64,000 nucleotides of DNA from Aradus depressus (GCA_963662175.1 OY759223.1:5179549-5243548), one strand, 5' to 3'; counted from the stretch's first letter, positions 42,058 to 53,600 are shown. The notes: generated by a model not told the origin, from the letters alone. A program made the numbers and translations.

Positions 42058-42595
42058 GGGCTCACTGTGTTTTTCGATTTCAACGGTGTAGTGCACCATG
42101 AGTTCTTGCCACAAGGTCAAACGATCAATAAGGAGTACTACCTACAAGTGCAACGCCGTTTGCGTGAAGTAATCCGAAAAAAAAAAAAAAACGGATTTGT
42201 GGCGAAACAATTCATGGCTTTTGCACCACGATAATGCACCTGCTCACACTCATTTTTGGCCAAAAACAACACTGTAATGATGGCCCCAGCCTCCACATTC
42301 GCCAGACATGGCTCCGTGTGACTTTTTTCTGTTCCCAACAATAAAGAGAACCTTAAAGGGCCGTCGTTTCACAAGCATAGATGAGATTAAAAGCGCATCG
42401 CTGAGAGAGCTAAATGCTATCCCAAAGATCGAGTTCCAGAAGTGTTTCGGGGATTGGAAGAAGCGCTGACATAAGTGTATAATATCTAATGGGGACTATT
42501 TTGAAGGGGATAACATTGATGTAAACAAATAAATAAAATTCTTTTCAAAAATTGAAAATTCCCGTTATTTTTTGAACAGGTATACCTGGGGATGT
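42058..42595 (+). pseudogene. Mariner transposase C-terminal half (broken)
   Basis: Frame 1 (42067-42174) reads VFFDFNGVVHHEFLPQGQT then INKEYYLQVQRRLREVIRKK, containing the middle catalytic Asp region. A 16-base A run then breaks the frame. The other frame continues LWRNNSWLLHHDNAPAHTH (second block) and, after stops, HSPDMAPCDFFLFPTIKR with the third Asp of the mariner D-D-D triad, then LKGRRFTSIDEIKSAS and GDYFEGDNIDVNK. A 3' end-like cccgttattttttgaaca follows near 42560. The N-terminal DNA-binding half is missing, so the copy is truncated and dead. Irritans/mauritiana-type mariner is the likely group. Confidence 0.88.
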
Positions 42596-42960
42596 GTTGT
42601 TTAGCCTACATCCCTGACTCTATTAACGACAACCCATCGCAATTCATAGTAAGTGATCCCTTTCTAATAGGCAATAATAAATACGCCAGAAACAGAGAAA
42701 TGTTTTTCTTTTTCGTTGGAGTAAAAATACTTTCTGGTATATATATTTCCTTCTACGGGAAACTTTGCCAGAATGTCCAAGTTTTAAAGTTCAGACACCT
42801 GTTGAAATCTTTGTTAAAAGTTTCCGGCAAGAAACATTGCCAATAAATCTTGTTCATAGCCATTTTTTTTTTCTTTGTCTTATTAAATATACAACCATTT
42901 TCGGTAGACTTGTCTTGGGAAAAATTAACGTTATAAAATAAATGTTTGTTAAGAATAAGA
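42596..42960. other. No recognisable feature
   Basis: The 42592-42846 frame (84 codons) has no recognisable motif. Confidence 0.4.
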
Positions 42961-42964
42961 AAAG

Positions 42965-43044
42965 GCTATTCCAATTCGTCGGTACTTCCCCAGCAAGAAC
43001 TAATCAATTACGGTTGGGCTAAAACTCAATATTTGATTTTTATA
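42965..43044 (-). repeat. Module A end fragment
   Basis: gtacttccccagcaagaact, aatcaattacggttgggct and aaaactcaatatttgattt. Confidence 0.7.
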
Positions 43045-43345
43045 CTTGCTTACTGAGCTCAAGGTCGCGGGTTCGAAACCCGGCCTAGGCCCTTAGTTTG
43101 TTTTATCTGGGAGATGAAATAAACTTAAGCACGCTGTCTTTCGGATGGGACGTTAAGCGATGGTCCCGAGCCTGTACGATGTCAGGTACTCGTTAAAGAC
43201 CCCTTGCCGTAGGTGAATAAAAATTTAGGGTAGGCAAAATTTATTACTCCCACGGTAGAGTCGGGCTCATGTCCAACAGTGGGCTTTGGTAGTAGGCGAT
43301 ATGATCTCGTATTTGAAGGCAGGGCATGTGTCACAATAACTAAAC
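43045..43345 (+). mobile_element. SINE, head partly missing
   Basis: tactgagctcaaggtcgcgg with a consensus B box ggttcgaaacc, followed by the full body. Tail gtcacaataactaaact (older type). The A box is missing. Confidence 0.9.
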
Positions 43346-43639
43346 TCTCTCACGAATAGGAAACAAGGATTTGAGTGATTTCCACCTCAGGACTTCATGC
43401 TTCCCCTAACATGAACATATAAAACATAAACATAATGTAATATAGACAATAACATGTAACATAATACAGTCTGGTGTGGATAATTGAGACTCGACTGACA
43501 TAAACATGTTTATTGTCTCTGGGCTGCCTGATACATAAATCTGGCCTCATCTCTCCCATTGTATATAACTAGGTCTCTTCAAAATATATCAGTCATGGAT
43601 AATTATATCAGCGAATTTTCAGTTTATTTTTGAAGAGCT
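43346..43639. other. No recognisable feature
   Basis: Unassigned. Confidence 0.4.
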
Positions 43640-44410
43640 TTTCCTACTGAAGTTATTATGTCATAGGACACAAATTCGAAGTTGAGTTTTTACCGGAATT
43701 TCATGTTTCCCGGTCCTGAATTCAAAAATGAAACAAAACAAAAATGTATTTTTTAGCTGAAAACTCTTTTATAAGGTTATGAGTGTGAATTTACATATGA
43801 CATTATGTGCCGATAAATACATTATAACTAGGGATGGGTATCGACCAACAAAACATCGATTAATAACATCGATTATTATGTTTCACTAGTTAATCGATAC
43901 ACTTATTAATGTTGGTTAAATAATCGATTAATCGATTAAACGAACGCACAAACAAAAGTTAATACAGTCAATCACAATTCACAAATGATTAGAAATTAGA
44001 ATTAGAAGTAGTGTGTTGTATCGATAGTTAATACGATAGTCTACTCCCACTTTTTTAGGCGAGTTGTACTTCGGATGAATAATAATTAATTCATTTTTCT
44101 TTTTTTTCTCCTGTTTTTCGGATGAGTTGTAATTTTAATTAAAAATTTAATAATCGTTCGTTAAATAATCATCGATTATCCGATTAATCAAACCTAGATG
44201 ACATCGATTAAAAAACCACCGATTATTTTAGTAAAACATAGATTATTTCGAATTTTTAATCGGTTAATCGATACCCATCCCTAATTATAACGACAGTTTT
44301 TGTGTTAGGATTTTCTCCCCCATATTTTTGGCTTATTGGGCTGAAAATCAATAGGTAATCTGACCGATTACATAACTTTCTCTATACTTTTTGTAGTTAA
44401 AGTTTATTAA
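43640..44410. repeat. Module A tract split by a hAT element
   Basis: Forward and reverse module A pieces (43675-43828; 44292-44410) become continuous (cattataacgacagttttt) when the insert at 43829-44283 is removed. Confidence 0.8.
43829..44283. mobile_element. hAT-type non-autonomous element, perfect 8-bp TSD
   Basis: Terminal inverted repeats tagggatgggtatcga and tcgatacccatcccta. The flanking octamer attataac is identical at 43821-43828 and 44284-44291, the hAT hallmark. The interior is rich in atcgattaa words and holds no transposase. Confidence 0.93.
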
Positions 44411-44419
44411 GTTAAAGTA

Positions 44420-44690
44420 AAACAGAGGTATTATCATAAAGACGATTTTTTTAGGAGTTGTAGGTCGTATTTCAGCATGTATCTCAAAAACCGGACGTCC
44501 TATAAAAAATCGTATTTTATTTTAAATATGTAATTTGAGTTTTTTCTACAACTTTTACTTGTAAATATTTTTGGTCAGGTCATAACTATAAGCGGCATAT
44601 TTTAAAATGTACTTAGATAACAGATAAGGAATATGTCTAATTGTCATTAATTTTGAAATCGTATCTCTTAGAAACTAACTTTAAAATATG
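44420..44690 (+). repeat. Module B dispersed repeat
   Basis: catgtatctcaaaaaccgga, cgtcctataaaaaatcgtat and ttttggtcaggtcataac, comparable to 2640-3080 and, partly inverted in order, to 50130-50720. Confidence 0.5.
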
Positions 44691-44699
44691 GTTTATGTA

Positions 44700-44997
44700 T
44701 TGGTCTTCTGAGCTCAAGATCGTGAGTTCGAAACCCGACCGAGGCCCATAGTTTATTTTTTCTGGGTGGTAAAATAAACTTAAGCACGCTGTCCTTCGGA
44801 AAGGAACGTTAAGCTATGCTTCCGAACCTGTACGATGTCAGGTACTCGTTAAAGACCTAGGTGAAGAAAAATTTAAGGTAGGCAACATTTAGGACTCCTA
44901 TAGTCGTGCTCATGTCCACCAGAGTGACGAAAGAGCGCTCTGGTAATAGGCGATATGACGTCGTAGTTAAAGCCCGGGCATGTTACAATAACTAACT
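44700..44997 (+). mobile_element. SINE, head partly missing
   Basis: ttctgagctcaagatcgtga, B box ggttcgaaacc-like, gtaaaataaacttaagcacg and agtgacgaaagagcgctctg; tail tacaataactaact. Confidence 0.9.
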
Positions 44998-45046
44998 GTG
45001 GTTTTTTTCTTTTTTTTCATTCAATTAATTTTGTCATTTTGTACAA

Positions 45047-45177
45047 CGTAATCTTGAGAGTAGACATTCTTATACCCAGTAATACCAGAGTATGAAATAA
45101 TTTTGAGAACGGGGAGAGAGAGCCATCTGTAAGCGTGGTTGGTATAAGAAAGTCCTGTAATGGCCAAATCGCATATT
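45047..45177 (+). repeat. Family C repeat
   Basis: gagagtagacattcttatac at the left and ggttggtataagaaagtcct at the right, with an inverted tcttatacc/ggtataaga pair. Confidence 0.75.
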
Positions 45178-45679
45178 TTTTCTTTTTGATGTTGAGAAAT
45201 TTGAATTTATGTTGAGGCGAAGTGAACACAAAATAAGAAATAAAAGATAAGTAAAAAAAAAAAAAAGTTAAATTTCTCCCAAAGTTACTATACTGGTCTT
45301 GGGCAATTCATTCAAAATTTACTTCGTACTTTGAATGTGAAATACATTCATAATTTTAAAGTGGTCATAATTTTGAATATACTTGTCACGTAGTCTTGTG
45401 AAAAAGTTCAAATCAATCTTAAAAATAAACTTACTGAATTGTTGCTTATTTTAAACTTTTTTGTGCCTATAGCTTTTTCATGAATCTGTCATTTTCTTCA
45501 GATGTTGAGAGTTTGAACTTTTCTGGGGCGGAACGATGCGGAGTCCTTTCCATTCGCTTGATACAGTCGTTATGACTGAATTTGTCGTAAACTACTTTTC
45601 AGATTTCGGTAAAATTGAACATAATAGTTCAGGATCTGCCCAAAGTTGCATTTTTTTAAAGATAATATAAATATAAAAG
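45178..45679. other. No recognisable feature
   Basis: Unassigned AT-rich sequence. Confidence 0.4.
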
Positions 45680-45768
45680 TCAACGGTAGATCAACGGCAA
45701 TGTACTTCCCCAGAATGCATTAATCAATTATTCGCTTTCCATTCAAAACTAATCGAACGTATTAAAAC

Positions 45769-46230
45769 CAGTGGAGTAGTTCGCCCTGAGTGGGCCCTGT
45801 ATCAAAATTTCTTGTGGGACCCTTTTTCGGAAAAAAAACAAAAACAATCGCATAAATAAAATAAATTTGAAAATAACAAAAACAACAATACATATTAAAA
45901 AAACTTTACTATAAAAAAAATATTCTAGTGGTTAAATAGGTACGTTTATTGCCTTTTTTTCGGCGAACTTATTTATTGTATCAACCATAGCTGAAGAAGA
46001 ATTTAGTTTCTCAAGTTTTTCTTTTTCTATGGACAGTATTGATATAAGTCCGATAGCCGTTCTAGCTCCATAGAAATTCCAAGATAATTTTTAGTATGTT
46101 TTAATTTAGAAATTTAGACGGTTTTTATCAATATGACTCTGGATAACATTTTAAGATCTTTTGCTTACGTATGTCGGGGCCTCTCTAGCTCAGAGGGCCC
46201 TGTAACATTGCTACAACAGTTACGCCCCTG
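45769..46230 (-). mobile_element. hAT element, internally deleted
   Basis: Ends cagtggagtagttcgccctg and, inverted, caggggcgtaactgttgtag. Flanking octamers attaaaac (45761-45768) and atcaaaac (46231-46238) agree 7 of 8. Carries a transposase C-terminal remnant on the minus strand. Confidence 0.85.
45932..46065 (-). pseudogene. hAT transposase C-terminus remnant
   Basis: The minus-strand frame reads ARTAIGLISILSIEKEKLEK then LNSSSAMVDTINKFAEKKA and ends INVPI-stop at 45932. The 'L-SIE-E-L-KLN ... I--FA-KKA' pattern is the end of the hAT dimerisation region in the ZMYM1-like hAT lineage. The BED finger, the catalytic core and most of the dimerisation domain have been deleted. It is short, so lineage assignment is tentative. 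Confidence 0.7.
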
Positions 46231-46576
46231 ATCAAAACGTTCATTACATCGGGAGTTAGTAGAATATTTAAGTTGAACAGCCTCATCTGATCCCCCGTTC
46301 CCTTCAGCCGATTTGACTGAAAATCAATTTAAGATGTCCCGAATACACGTATAAAATTATAGTCTTTACAGACACACATACATAGACAGAAATTCTACTT
46401 TCTCAGCTATACGAAGTATGTGCGGTAATCTGTCAAACATGCGATGCCAAATTTTCAATGAAATTTTATGTTTACCGATTTCCTAGTTCTAAAAATGTAA
46501 AAAAAGTTTATCTTTGTTTGTGTGTGTCTGTGAACACGATAACTCCCGATAGAATGAGTTTATCAACACGAAATTG

Positions 46577-46905
46577 AGGGCGCCGGTTGCTCAGTGCTAT
46601 GCGTGCTTGCATTCTGAGCTCAAGATCGTGGGTTCAAAACCCAACCGAAGCCCTTAGTTTATTTTATCTGGAAGGTAAAATTAACTTAAGCAAGCCGTTC
46701 TTCGGATGGGACGTTAAGTGATGGTCCTGAGCCTGTACGATGTCAGGTACTCGTTAAAGACCTCCCCCTAGGTTAATAAAAATTTAGGGTAGACTCCCAT
46801 AGTAGAGTCGGACTCATGTCCACCACAGTGACAAAAAGCCCCTCTGGTAGTTGGCGATATGACCTTATAGGTACTTAAAAGCCCGGGCATGAGTCATAAT
46901 AACTA
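46577..46905 (+). mobile_element. tRNA-derived SINE, near full length, older type
   Basis: gagggcgccggttgctcagt (A box with one change), B box ggttcaaaacc-like, then the body with small deletions. Tail gtcataataactaatt rather than CCTAA. Confidence 0.92.
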
Positions 46906-47119
46906 ATTATATGTTTTCAGTATTATATAAGGGAAATTTCGGATCTAAGGGTTGTGAGAATGCAAAAACATTGAATTAAAGCCCCCCCCCCTCTAAATAC
47001 TTGTAATAAATTATTTTTTGGCTCTCCCGTTAAACCTATTTATATAATCCCTGACGATGTACAGAATTTATCAACCCGTTTAGTATTGTTTGGTTAACTC
47101 GAACAAGAGATGTACAATG

Positions 47120-47238
47120 ACTTGAGCACGCCGTCCTTCCAGAGACTGATGTCCACCAGAGTGACAAAAAAGCCCTCTGGTAGTAGGCCATATGACCTTA
47201 TACTTGAAAGCCCTGGCGTGAATCATAATAACTAACTC
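47120..47238 (+). mobile_element. SINE with large internal deletion
   Basis: gagcacgccgtccttccag jumps to gatgtccaccagagtgac; tail ataataactaact. Confidence 0.85.
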
Positions 47239-47239
47239 T

Positions 47240-48051
47240 ACTGAAAGAGGAAAATGTCAAAAAAAAAAAAAAAAAACTTTTTCCAATTTAGGGCGGTTTA
47301 TTTTTTTGAGGGCCTGTCATATTTTTAAGGTTTTTTCTGACTGTGACAATACTGCGTCTCTAATTTATGGAAACGAAAAAAAAAAAAAGTACAATAAATT
47401 AGCATTGAAATACATTACTAAATTTTAATTAAAACAAAACAAACATGAGCTAAAACAGGAATAAAAAAGAAGGGGAGGGGGGGGGGTGTTTACTTTTAAT
47501 TTTGTATACTTAATTTACTGAGACAAAAAGAAAATAGTGAAGAAAATGAACTTTTTAAACACACTCTACACCATAGTGAAACATAGATATTTTTTTAGAA
47601 TTATTTTTGTTTGGAGGAAAATTTTCATAATTTTATATATAACAGGGTGTGTCAGCAACCTCTGGCAATACTGGATATGGTTCTTCACTTAAATTTTCAA
47701 TTTTCCTAGTTTTTCTCATAAAATTGATCATATCTCAAAACGTGTTTGTCATCAATTAAATTCAATTACACCATTGGAAACAGCATTAAATTTCTTATTA
47801 TAGACAGAAGTTTTATTTAGAAATTTAATTCATTATAGTTTTTTACAGCGACTTAAAACTCAACTCTACAGCGTTTCGACTGTTAAAAACAACTTTTAAA
47901 TGTTGTTCAGGATTTAACTGAACTGGAAGGACTACTAATGATCTAAAATATAATTTTAAGTGAATTAAAATATTGAAATAATTAAAAAAACATTATTGAT
48001 ATTTAACAGTTTTGCAGAGAGATTGTGAAACACTTAATAAATTATAAAGAA
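47240..48051. other. AT-rich DNA, possible lone mariner end
   Basis: tataacagggtgtgtcagca near 47638 resembles a TA-flanked mariner-type start, but no partner end was found. No coding signal; a G run lies near 47478-47488. Confidence 0.4.
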
Positions 48052-48155
48052 AACACGAATGTTTTTTATATTGTCTATTTCACAAGATATATATATATGC
48101 TACCATATATTTTATATATCTTGTGAAATAGACAATATAAAAAACATTCGTGTTA
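48052..48155. repeat. Hairpin with ~44-bp perfect arms
   Basis: aacacgaatgttttttatat, then tgtctatttcacaagatata, pair with tatatcttgtgaaatagaca then atataaaaaacattcgtgtt. The loop is about 16 bp. Confidence 0.92.
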
Positions 48156-48372
48156 TGTTTATAATTTAAAAAACTTTGGGAAAAACAATTTAAACAATTT
48201 AAAAACCACAAAAGGACCGAAACAAGTAATTTCAATGCAAATAAACAGATTTGAATCATTGAAACTAAATAATGATTCGAATATTAAGGTTACAAAAAAG
48301 AAATTTGACCGAGCCATTCTAGATCAACATTGTCAATATGAAGTCCACTCACTGATACACATAAATTCATAT

Positions 48373-48540
48373 GTTAGTTATTGTGATTCATTCCCCGAGT
48401 TTTATCTACGAGTCTTTAACGAGTACCTGACATCGTACAGGTTCTGGACCATAGTTTTACGTCCCATCTGAAGGACGGCGTGCTCAAGGTTTTTGTCCCA
48501 GTTAAAAAACCTAAGAGCCTCGGGTTTCGAACCCGTATTA
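48373..48540 (-). mobile_element. SINE, internally deleted
   Basis: agttattgtgattcattccc, taacgagtacctgacatcgt, tacgtcccatctgaaggacg and gggtttcgaacccg. Confidence 0.8.
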
Positions 48541-49111
48541 ATATGTGATAGTAAGATGTGAGACAAGATTTCTCATAATAATAATAGACGTTGTCTTTTT
48601 ATTTTTTTATTTTCGACCAGAACCGTTTTTCGCAACTATATCATCATCAGTGGCAAACTACACAATAGGATGTGACACAGTGGTTAGGCAACGTCTTTTA
48701 TTTCTAATATAAATGATTCAGTTAGACAATCGCTGGGATGGTGAGATAGTGCACGCGTTGCATCCTCCGTTAACATCCGCCGTAAATGTTAAGAATAGGG
48801 CGGCTTTTCTGGTACGTTTTGTATTATAATATTCAGTATTGATGTTAGAACAAGGAGGGGTTGGATGCATTTATTAACGTGACATTTGTGCAGTGACGGG
48901 AGCCATGCACTCTGGGGTTAACCTCAAACGTCCGTTGACGTGGTTCAGTGCATCTCATTTAACCAGTCATCCCCCCCAACGACAGATAATCAATTTAATA
49001 TAATGCGTTCAGCGGTATTAATAAAGCAGTCAGACTCTGGGAATACGAGTATTTATAAAAAATATTGAAAGTATTTACATCTTTGACAATAATTCTGAAA
49101 CTTGTTTGCTA
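48541..49111. other. Unassigned; possible retroelement terminus
   Basis: On the minus strand at 48628-48650, ctgatgatgatatagttgcg then aaaaacgg recalls a Penelope-type terminal motif, but no stem II forms. cccccaacgacagataatc near 48970 recurs in similar form near 51140. Confidence 0.35.
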
Positions 49112-49755
49112 CTTACCCAGCTAAATGAAATATAGGGGAAGTTATGTAATCAGTCAGAAATTCGATATTGAGTTTTCAACAGAATTTCATGTTTTCCGAC
49201 CTCTTGATTCCAAAAAAGACTGTGCATCTGTGTGTGTTTCTGTGAACACAATAACTACCGATGGAATAATGTATCGACACAAAATTCTGATTTTCAGCCA
49301 AGTTGGCCAAATGGAAGGGGGGATTAAGGGGGGGGGGGGGGGGGGGGGGGGAGCTTAACACAAACATCCTCTGTTGAAATGGCCGTATTGGTAGGAAATT
49401 TCATATGTATATTCGAAGCTCTCTAAGAACGACACATTCGAAAATCGATAAGGATGGCATCTAATAATTTTCTGCGAAATCGGTCAAAGAGAAGGGACCT
49501 GAGAAAGGGGAACCAGAGAAAAGGAACCTGGAAAAAGCGGACCAGAGAAGGGAGACCAGAGAAAGGGGTCCAGAGAAGGGGGACCAAAGAAAGGGGTCGA
49601 TTGAAATACCCTAATATTTGCCGATGTAATGAAATCGACACACACAGACTTCAGAAATATAGTTTTTTTTTGTTTTTTTTTTTTCGTTTTTGGAAACATG
49701 AGGCGGTCACATATAGAAACACAGATGAGAAATTCTTCACAGGGAATTGAAAATA
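49112..49755 (+). repeat. Module A tract with 24-bp G run
   Basis: gggaagttatgtaatcagtc, ttcgatattgagttttcaac, aataactaccgatggaataa, G run at 49328-49351 and a purine-rich imperfect repeat of gagaaagggg/gggaccagag at 49498-49600. The minus-strand frames at 49423-49765 reflect that purine repeat. Confidence 0.85.
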
Positions 49756-49756
49756 A

Positions 49757-49868
49757 CGTGCTCAAGGTTTTTTCATCTCCCAGATAAAAAACCTAAGGGT
49801 CCGCTTGGTTGTGAACCCGCGATCTTGAGCTGAACAGGCAAGCACACTACCCCTGAGCTACGGCGCCC
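49757..49868 (-). mobile_element. SINE head half
   Basis: gtgctcaaggttttttcatc, gaacccgcgatcttgagct and cctgagctacggcgcccc: inverted B box and A box. Confidence 0.85.
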
Positions 49869-50129
49869 CTTCTTTATATTCTTTTATTTTATTATAAATA
49901 ATTATTAAAATTTAATATAATGGTATCATTTCTTTTTGGTTCTTTCTTTTGATAATTAAATTTTAATATTCAAGGTAATTTTTACACAAGAATAGCAAGG
50001 TCCTGGTATTCAATTTTATTAATTACGTTTTCATAATTGTAATGTATTTTGTTGTAGGAATGTCCGGATTGACGAAGAGTTTCAAAATTGAAGATATACT
50101 CGTATTCCATTTTCACTTTCTTATACTTA
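49869..50129. other. No recognisable feature
   Basis: AT-rich sequence. Confidence 0.4.
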
Positions 50130-50720
50130 CATAGTATAGGTATATAGTATATAGTACAAATAGTATAAGAAAGTATTGAGTTTTCAACTGCTTTTCACGT
50201 TTCAAGGTTCCCTGAGTACGTTTTGACCATTTTCACGTTTCAAGGTTCCCTGAGTACGTTTTGACCATTTTCACGATGATGTATGTCTGTGTGTGTGTGT
50301 GTGTGTGTATGTGATTGAAAAGTGGTGAGCTCTCTCTCTCATAAAAACGATTGTAGCTATGAACTTGAATTTTGGATCTGATTAGATTTTGGCCGAAATC
50401 GAACGCACTTTCCTTAGAGATCTAATTATTTTATAAGATTTTGTTTATGCTTATGTTTATGACCTAATCAAAAATCTTTTCAAGCAATAGTTGTAGAGAA
50501 TACTAAATTTGATAATTTATATGAAATACGATTTTTCACAGGTCGTCCGGTTTTCGAGATAAATGCCGAAAACCATCTGAAAATGTAGTTTTGAAACACA
50601 TATTTTTAGACGTTTACTAAATTTACCCGGAAAGGGCTGGTCCAATCGAAAAATTTGATTCCTACCAAAATTGTTTCTTATTAAATTTTCAATCGCTTTT
50701 GTTTCTTTATGTATCTCAAA
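50130..50720 (+). repeat. Module B region with small direct repeat and GT run
   Basis: cacgtttcaaggttccctga is doubled (50197, 50237). A GT run lies at about 50286-50308. aacgattgtagctatgaact and gattttggccgaaatcg match the module at 2640; gtcgtccggttttcgagata resembles 44485. Confidence 0.6.
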
Positions 50721-51407
50721 TAAAAACAATACAACAAAAGTTACAGCGCCTCAAAATTATAAGATAAATGATTTTTGATTTCTTTCTTTTTCTCTATATC
50801 TCTGTATCTATTATTAATTTTTGAGAGTATTTCGATCTCTGCATTCGAAACTGCCCCGCATCTTACACGTAATACTATCGATATTTTTTTCAACCTTACG
50901 ATGCTTTAATAGTTGAAAACACAAAAACTTTCGACTGCAGCTCACTGACAAATTAGCGATTGTCAATATGCGAATTTCGTTACCTCAGCAATGCAACTTT
51001 TGCCTCATCGACACAGATCCGAATATATAGCTTCGGTCTGGGGAGGCCTTTAGAGTGACATTCGAGCAGAGAAGCGAACATTCAGAGAGTTAACTTCACT
51101 TGTTGTGATTCACTGTAAGTAATTCAGCCAGTCACTCCCCCTTATGACACATAATCAATTTTATATAATGGCTTAAGGGTGCAGTAAATTTTAGCTTTCC
51201 CCCTAAGCGTGCTTCGTAAAGGGTAATGCAATTTTGCTAATCCAATGTCTCTCTCGTTGCCTGGAGTGCCTCCGAGAAAATTGAACAGATGTGTGAATAT
51301 TAGGGGAAATAGGGACAGATTCGGGGGAAAAAATCTTGGAGAAGGGAATTTACGAAGACAACGACAGAGGGACCTTAATGATTTATACGTTGGGTTATAG
51401 ACAGTTC
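50721..51407. other. No recognisable feature
   Basis: Unassigned. Confidence 0.4.
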
Positions 51408-51592
51408 TTGAGCGATGGTCCCGAACCTGTGCGATATCAGGTAATCGTTGACCCCTACCCTAGGTGAATAAACCTAGACAGGGAAAATTTAGGACTCCCA
51501 CAGCAGAGTCGGGGTCATGTCCACCAGAGTGATGAATGAACGCTCTGGTAGTAGGCGATATGACCTCACATGAGTCACAATAACTAACTAGA
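51408..51592 (+). mobile_element. SINE, 5'-truncated, diverged
   Basis: gagcgatggtcccgaacctg, tcaggtaatcgttgacccc and gtagtaggcgatatgacctc; tail gtcacaataactaact. Confidence 0.85.
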
Positions 51593-51829
51593 CAGTCAAT
51601 ATATGTATGGAGTAAGGGAAGCCGTCAGTGTCTCTGTATCGTCAGTATTTGGTCTCTGGTAATTTGGAGGCCAAGTGGCGGACTCGCACCGGTGGGGGGG
51701 GGGAGGGGAATGGAGGGGGGGGGAGTCAAAACCCACCCTCCGCCCCTTACACTAAATAAAGTAGGGGTTGTGACCCCTCAAGGAAAAAAAAAGGCCAGAT
51801 CTCGGTTGATAAACAGAAATTAAGCAGGT

Positions 51830-52330
51830 TATTACAGACATAACTTCCACCTTCGATAACTCTTGATAGAATGGATAGAGTGACATGAAATTTTATATGT
51901 GTATGTAGAACCCCATAAGGACGACAACTACTGATTTTATATGTGTATGTAGAACCCCATAAGGACGACAACTACTGATTTTATATGTGTATGTAGAACC
52001 CCATAAGGACGACAACTACTGATTTTATATGTGTATGTAGAACCCCATAAGGACGACAACTACTGATTTTATATGTGTATGTAGAACCCCATAAGGACGA
52101 CAACTACTGATTTTATATGTGTATGTAGAACCTCATAAGGACGACAACTACTGATTTTCAGTCAAAAAGGAAGGATCATTGAAGGCCTAAATCAAAAACC
52201 GTAATAACTTTCTGCGTAACGTCTGTGTCAACACACAATTTAGTGTGAGGATTGAGAAGTCCATCAGTAAGACACTTTTTGCTTTTCAAACAAATTAATA
52301 AATTCGGCTCAATTTCACTTCGTTCCAAAT
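51830..52330 (+). repeat. Module A tract containing a 44-bp array
   Basis: Starts around gataactcttgatagaatgg and continues after the array with aaaaccgtaataactttctg and gtgaggattgagaagtcc. Confidence 0.75.
51890..52165. repeat. 44-bp tandem repeat, 6 copies
   Basis: gtatgtagaaccccataagg recurs at 51901, 51945, 51989, 52033, 52077 and 52121; only the last copy shows a change (cctcataagg). The unit is itself a piece of module A that has expanded in place. Confidence 0.95.
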
Positions 52331-52629
52331 GATCGATTTTCATGAAATTTTGAAAAAGGCTGGATTGAGCTTCAGTCTAGCCGTGGTTGTTCTTTTGACA
52401 GGGCATTGAAGCATTGGTATAACTGTTATGGTCCCTCATACATATTGTCCCGCGATGAACTGTCGCATGGAACCCGCGCACACTCTAATTGATTATAGCT
52501 GCACATTATGTACTAAACAGACGCCGATTCATAATAATAACAATGCAATTAATTGTGATAATTAATTGCAATGTGTAATTATGTCACCTTCAATTATTGG
52601 ATCCAATCTGAACCCTCTTCGAAAACCAG
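52331..52629. other. No recognisable feature
   Basis: A small tcataataataacaatgcaat/attgcaatgtg inverted patch near 52545-52575. Otherwise unassigned. Confidence 0.35.
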
Positions 52630-53600
52630 CAAGGACCGAATCACCAGAAATGTACTTCCCCAGCGCAAATTAATCAACTAAATTTTCGTCCTCTCTCGGA
52701 AATCTATTTACCAATTTCGTTGAAAATTAATAGGTGTCTTCGTCATAAATTTTCTTTTGATACATCGTCGCTTATATATTTTCTCAGTTCTCAGATTTCC
52801 CTTTCTTTTGAGCCGATTTGACTGAAAATGGATAGGTGTCATCCTTATAAGATTTTGGATTTTCCTATGAAATTTCATGTCGATCTATTTTGTTCGTCGG
52901 TTTTTGTGTTTTGTTTGATCGATTGAGGGCTCTGGATACACATATGAAATTTCGTGTGGATATTTTTTCATTCTCTCGGGAATTATTGTTAGCCGTGACC
53001 CGGGCAGACAGTATTTCTGTATCAAGTATAGGGGAAGTTATGTAATCGGTCAGATGATCGACGTTGATTTTTCAACGGAATTTCATGTTTTTCAACATAC
53101 TTGATAAAAAAATGAACAAAAAATTATGTCTTTCTATGAACATGAAAACTCCCACATTGAATGAATGTATCAACACGAAATTTTATATATGTACCCAGAA
53201 CTTTCTAAGGACGACACCTATTAATTTTCAGACAAACGGATTAGAGGGGAGACTTAATACAAAAACTGTATTATCTGTCGATGTAATTAATGTATCGACA
53301 TGCGAATTCGTATGTAAATTCAAAGCTCTATAAGGACAACACCTATTAATTTTCAGCGGAATTAGACGAAAGGCAGGGGAGATCAGAGAAGGGGGTCTCG
53401 GAATCAAATATCACAAAAACTGACGATGTAACTAATGTATCGACACAACATTTAGTATGAGGATTCAGAAGATACTATGTAAGACAAGTATTGAGTTTCA
53501 GCCTAAACGGTAGATTTGCATTGGAGGGAGAGCGAATAGTAATAGATTAATTCGTGCTGGGGAAGTACATATCTGGTGTTTCACCGGTGATTTTTTTTAA
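52630..53600. repeat. Long module A region, two facing arms
   Basis: 52645-52990 is reverse (aatgtacttccccagcgc; tttcatgtcgatctattt). 53020-53590 is forward (agtataggggaagttatgta; atgaatgtatcaacacgaaa; gatgtaattaatgtatcgac; gtgctggggaagtacatatc). Confidence 0.82.

Larger units (their letters stand above)
45680..46576. repeat. Module A tract split by a hAT element
   Basis: caacggcaatgtacttcccc (45692) to 45768, then from 46239 gttcattacatcgggagtta and, from about 46390, forward pieces such as cagctatacgaagtatgtgc and gaacacgataactcccgata. Confidence 0.8.

Noticed and set aside
47638..47700. Complete mariner-type element starting at tataacagggtgtgtc
   Set aside because: No matching inverted end or transposase remnant was found downstream.
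48628..48650. Another hammerhead motif on the minus strand
   Set aside because: CTGATGA and GAAA are present but no stem II can form between them.
49423..49765. Frames rich in Phe/Pro/Leu or Arg/Gly/Lys
   Set aside because: They mirror a purine-rich imperfect repeat inside module A.
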